Both the position numbers and the translations under genes were made by a program. The notes beneath the pieces were generated by a model. The model saw only the letters and a list, made by a program, of their open reading frames with translations, made no database searches and had not been told where the DNA came from. Shown in pieces: positions 5,109 to 5,847 of a stretch of 5,847 nt of DNA; position 1 is the stretch's first letter, and every line of letters begins with the position of its first letter. The stretch is taken from the NCBI GenBank assembly GCA_900753165.1, contig CAADYC010000088.1, positions 1 to 5,847 on the forward strand, given 5' to 3'. This DNA is from Clostridia bacterium (GTDB lineage Bacteria > Bacillota > Clostridia > TANB77 > CAG-508).

Positions 5109-5624
5109 TTACCGGACATCAATTGTAAGTTCCAGCTGAACATTTAAGGAGTTATCAGAGTCATCAAAATGAAAATTTTTTACGATGACATTTTCAAGAT
5201 AAAAAGCATAATTACCCATTGCCGTATTAATCTGTTCAAAAGAATCTGAAGCAAAACGCAATACATCATTACTAACTTTTCCTTTAAAAGTGTCCAGTAC
5301 AACAGAAAAATCAACACGAGAAAAAGTTATAGCGTAAGCAGCCAAAGTTTTTTCATATTCAGATAAATCAATAAAATCATTTGCCTGAATCCAAATTGAT
5401 TTTTTGGTTGACAAGGAAGTTTTGTTAATATGTATAATAGAATTACCATATTTATTCAAAACTTTTTCAGCAAAAAGAGCTACTTTGCAATCCTCGTACT
5501 TAAAAGCTCTTGCAGCTAAAATACTTTGATAAAAATTCGCTAGTTCCTCATTAATCCGTTCCATCAAATCTTTTAAATTTGATTTTTGTGCTACATTTTT
5601 AGAAATTGAAGTTTCTTTTTCCAT
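5109..5624 (-). CDS. Protein of unknown function, 171 aa
   Basis: I do not recognise this protein. The ATG (complement of 5622-5624) is preceded by AGAGAGG (complement of 5632-5638) with a 7-nt gap. There is a consensus promoter about 36 nt upstream and a strong terminator right after the stop, so it is very likely expressed as a single-gene unit. There is no signal peptide, no transmembrane helix, no cysteine pairs suggesting metal binding (one Cys, in YEDCKVALF), and no nucleotide-binding motif. Residues 15-60 look helical and charged (LKDLMERINEELANFYQSILAARAF). The middle, IDLSEYEKTLAAYAITFSRVDF, also looks folded. The C-terminus has alternating strand-like segments (NVIVKNFHFDDSDNSLNVQLELTIDVR). 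The composition suggests a compact soluble alpha+beta protein. It faces the upstream genes convergently and lies next to element copy 2, with no functional partner. Its GC content looks similar to topA, giving no sign of recent transfer. Confidence 0.85.
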   Translation of the reverse strand: MEKETSISKNVAQKSNLKDLMERINEELANFYQSILAARAFKYEDCKVALFAEKVLNKYGNSIIHINKTSLSTKKSIWIQANDFIDLSEYEKTLAAYAITFSRVDFSVVLDTFKGKVSNDVLRFASDSFEQINTAMGNYAFYLENVIVKNFHFDDSDNSLNVQLELTIDVR

Positions 5625-5659
5625 AATAATACCTCTCTTTTTAGTTTTTATTTATTAAA

Positions 5660-5688
5660 ATTTTACCATTTTATAGACAAAGTGTCAA
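5660..5688 (-). promoter_or_regulatory. Promoter of the unknown minus-strand gene
   Basis: On the minus strand TTGACA (complement of 5683-5688) and TAAAAT (complement of 5660-5665) are 17 nt apart, a near-perfect sigma-A promoter. The predicted start is near 5653, giving a leader of about 29 nt with the ribosome binding site in it. Confidence 0.8.
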
Positions 5689-5698
5689 TTAAATCGAC
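5676..5698. promoter_or_regulatory. Possible operator dyads over the -35
   Basis: Two dyads overlap around the -35: the perfect GACA-AAG-TGTC (5676-5686), and GTCAATTAAATCGAC (5684-5698), a 15-bp palindrome with one mismatched pair around a central A. They lie where a repressor or activator would bind. The arms are short and no regulator family is recognised. Confidence 0.3.
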
Positions 5699-5759
5699 AA
5701 AAATCTACAATAAAAATGTCATAGTTCAGTAGAAATGATGCTTGCAATACTTGAATAGT

Positions 5760-5847
5760 ATAGTTTTCATATATTTCGAATGCGACCGAAATTGTGTTAC
5801 AAATTCTTAAGTAAATACTCTAAAGGTCTCCCGTTTTCGGGGTTTGT
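5760..5847. repeat. Structured element, copy 2, cut by the window edge
   Basis: This stretch aligns to 1906-1994 of copy 1 with 9 substitutions and one single-base gap (about 89% identity). It includes a 24-nt identical block covering the ATTTCG-AATGCGAC-CGAAAT hairpin, then AAATTCTTAAG, and the CCCG-TTTT-CGGG tip. Homology stops abruptly at 5760: the bases further left do not match the outer arm of copy 1. The inner-stem left strand reads GTAAATACTCTAA (copy 1: GCAAAAACTATAA); its partner lies beyond the window. It lies about 72 nt upstream of the -35 of the minus-strand gene. Confidence 0.85.

Noticed and set aside
5109..5624. Orphan gene as recent horizontal transfer from base composition
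   Set aside because: By rough counting its GC content (about 30%) is near that of topA, so composition gives no support.

Overview
This is an AT-rich chromosomal segment of a low-GC Gram-positive bacterium. It is most likely an uncultured or gut-type member of the Clostridia or a related Firmicutes lineage. The evidence is strong purine-rich ribosome binding sites, a TTG start, heavy use of A/T-ending and AGA codons, the standard genetic code, sigma-A-type promoters of the TTGnnn-17-TAnnnT kind, and tRNA genes that encode their CCA ends. I cannot name the species.

Left part (1-1782). The window opens inside the C-terminal half of a flavodoxin-family / NADPH-dependent FMN reductase-like protein, closed by a 10-bp hairpin. 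It continues with a serine alpha/beta hydrolase (400-1293). A small TTG-initiated protein follows, resembling the clostridial DUF6514 family (1465-1782), with its own promoter.

Middle (1783-4324). A 400-bp gap before topA holds a large inverted-repeat element of about 215 nt (1874-2088). It has a 26-bp perfect outer stem and a nested inner stem. The topA promoter lies just after it, followed by topA (DNA topoisomerase I, start at 2184) and a strong terminator.

Right part (4325-5847). A near-consensus promoter drives a two-gene tRNA operon, tRNA-Gly(GCC) and tRNA-Cys(GCA), with a long hairpin terminator. Both tRNAs carry C instead of the near-universal U at T-loop position 55. A gene-poor stretch follows, with a palindromic hairpin and a candidate small RNA (about 4946-5055) that has C-rich, anti-Shine-Dalgarno-like segments and a terminator. 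An unrecognised 171-aa gene on the minus strand (5109-5624) has a complete set of signals: consensus promoter, ribosome binding site and bidirectional terminator. The window ends inside a second copy of the middle element: 5760-5847 is about 89% identical to 1906-1994.

The genes form short independent transcription units, not one pathway. Only topA and the tRNAs are clear housekeeping functions. The most unusual item is the repeated, highly structured element flanking the topA/tRNA block. I do not recognise it as a known riboswitch, ribozyme, CRISPR component or insertion sequence. A new structured RNA family or a small non-autonomous mobile element are the two leading readings.
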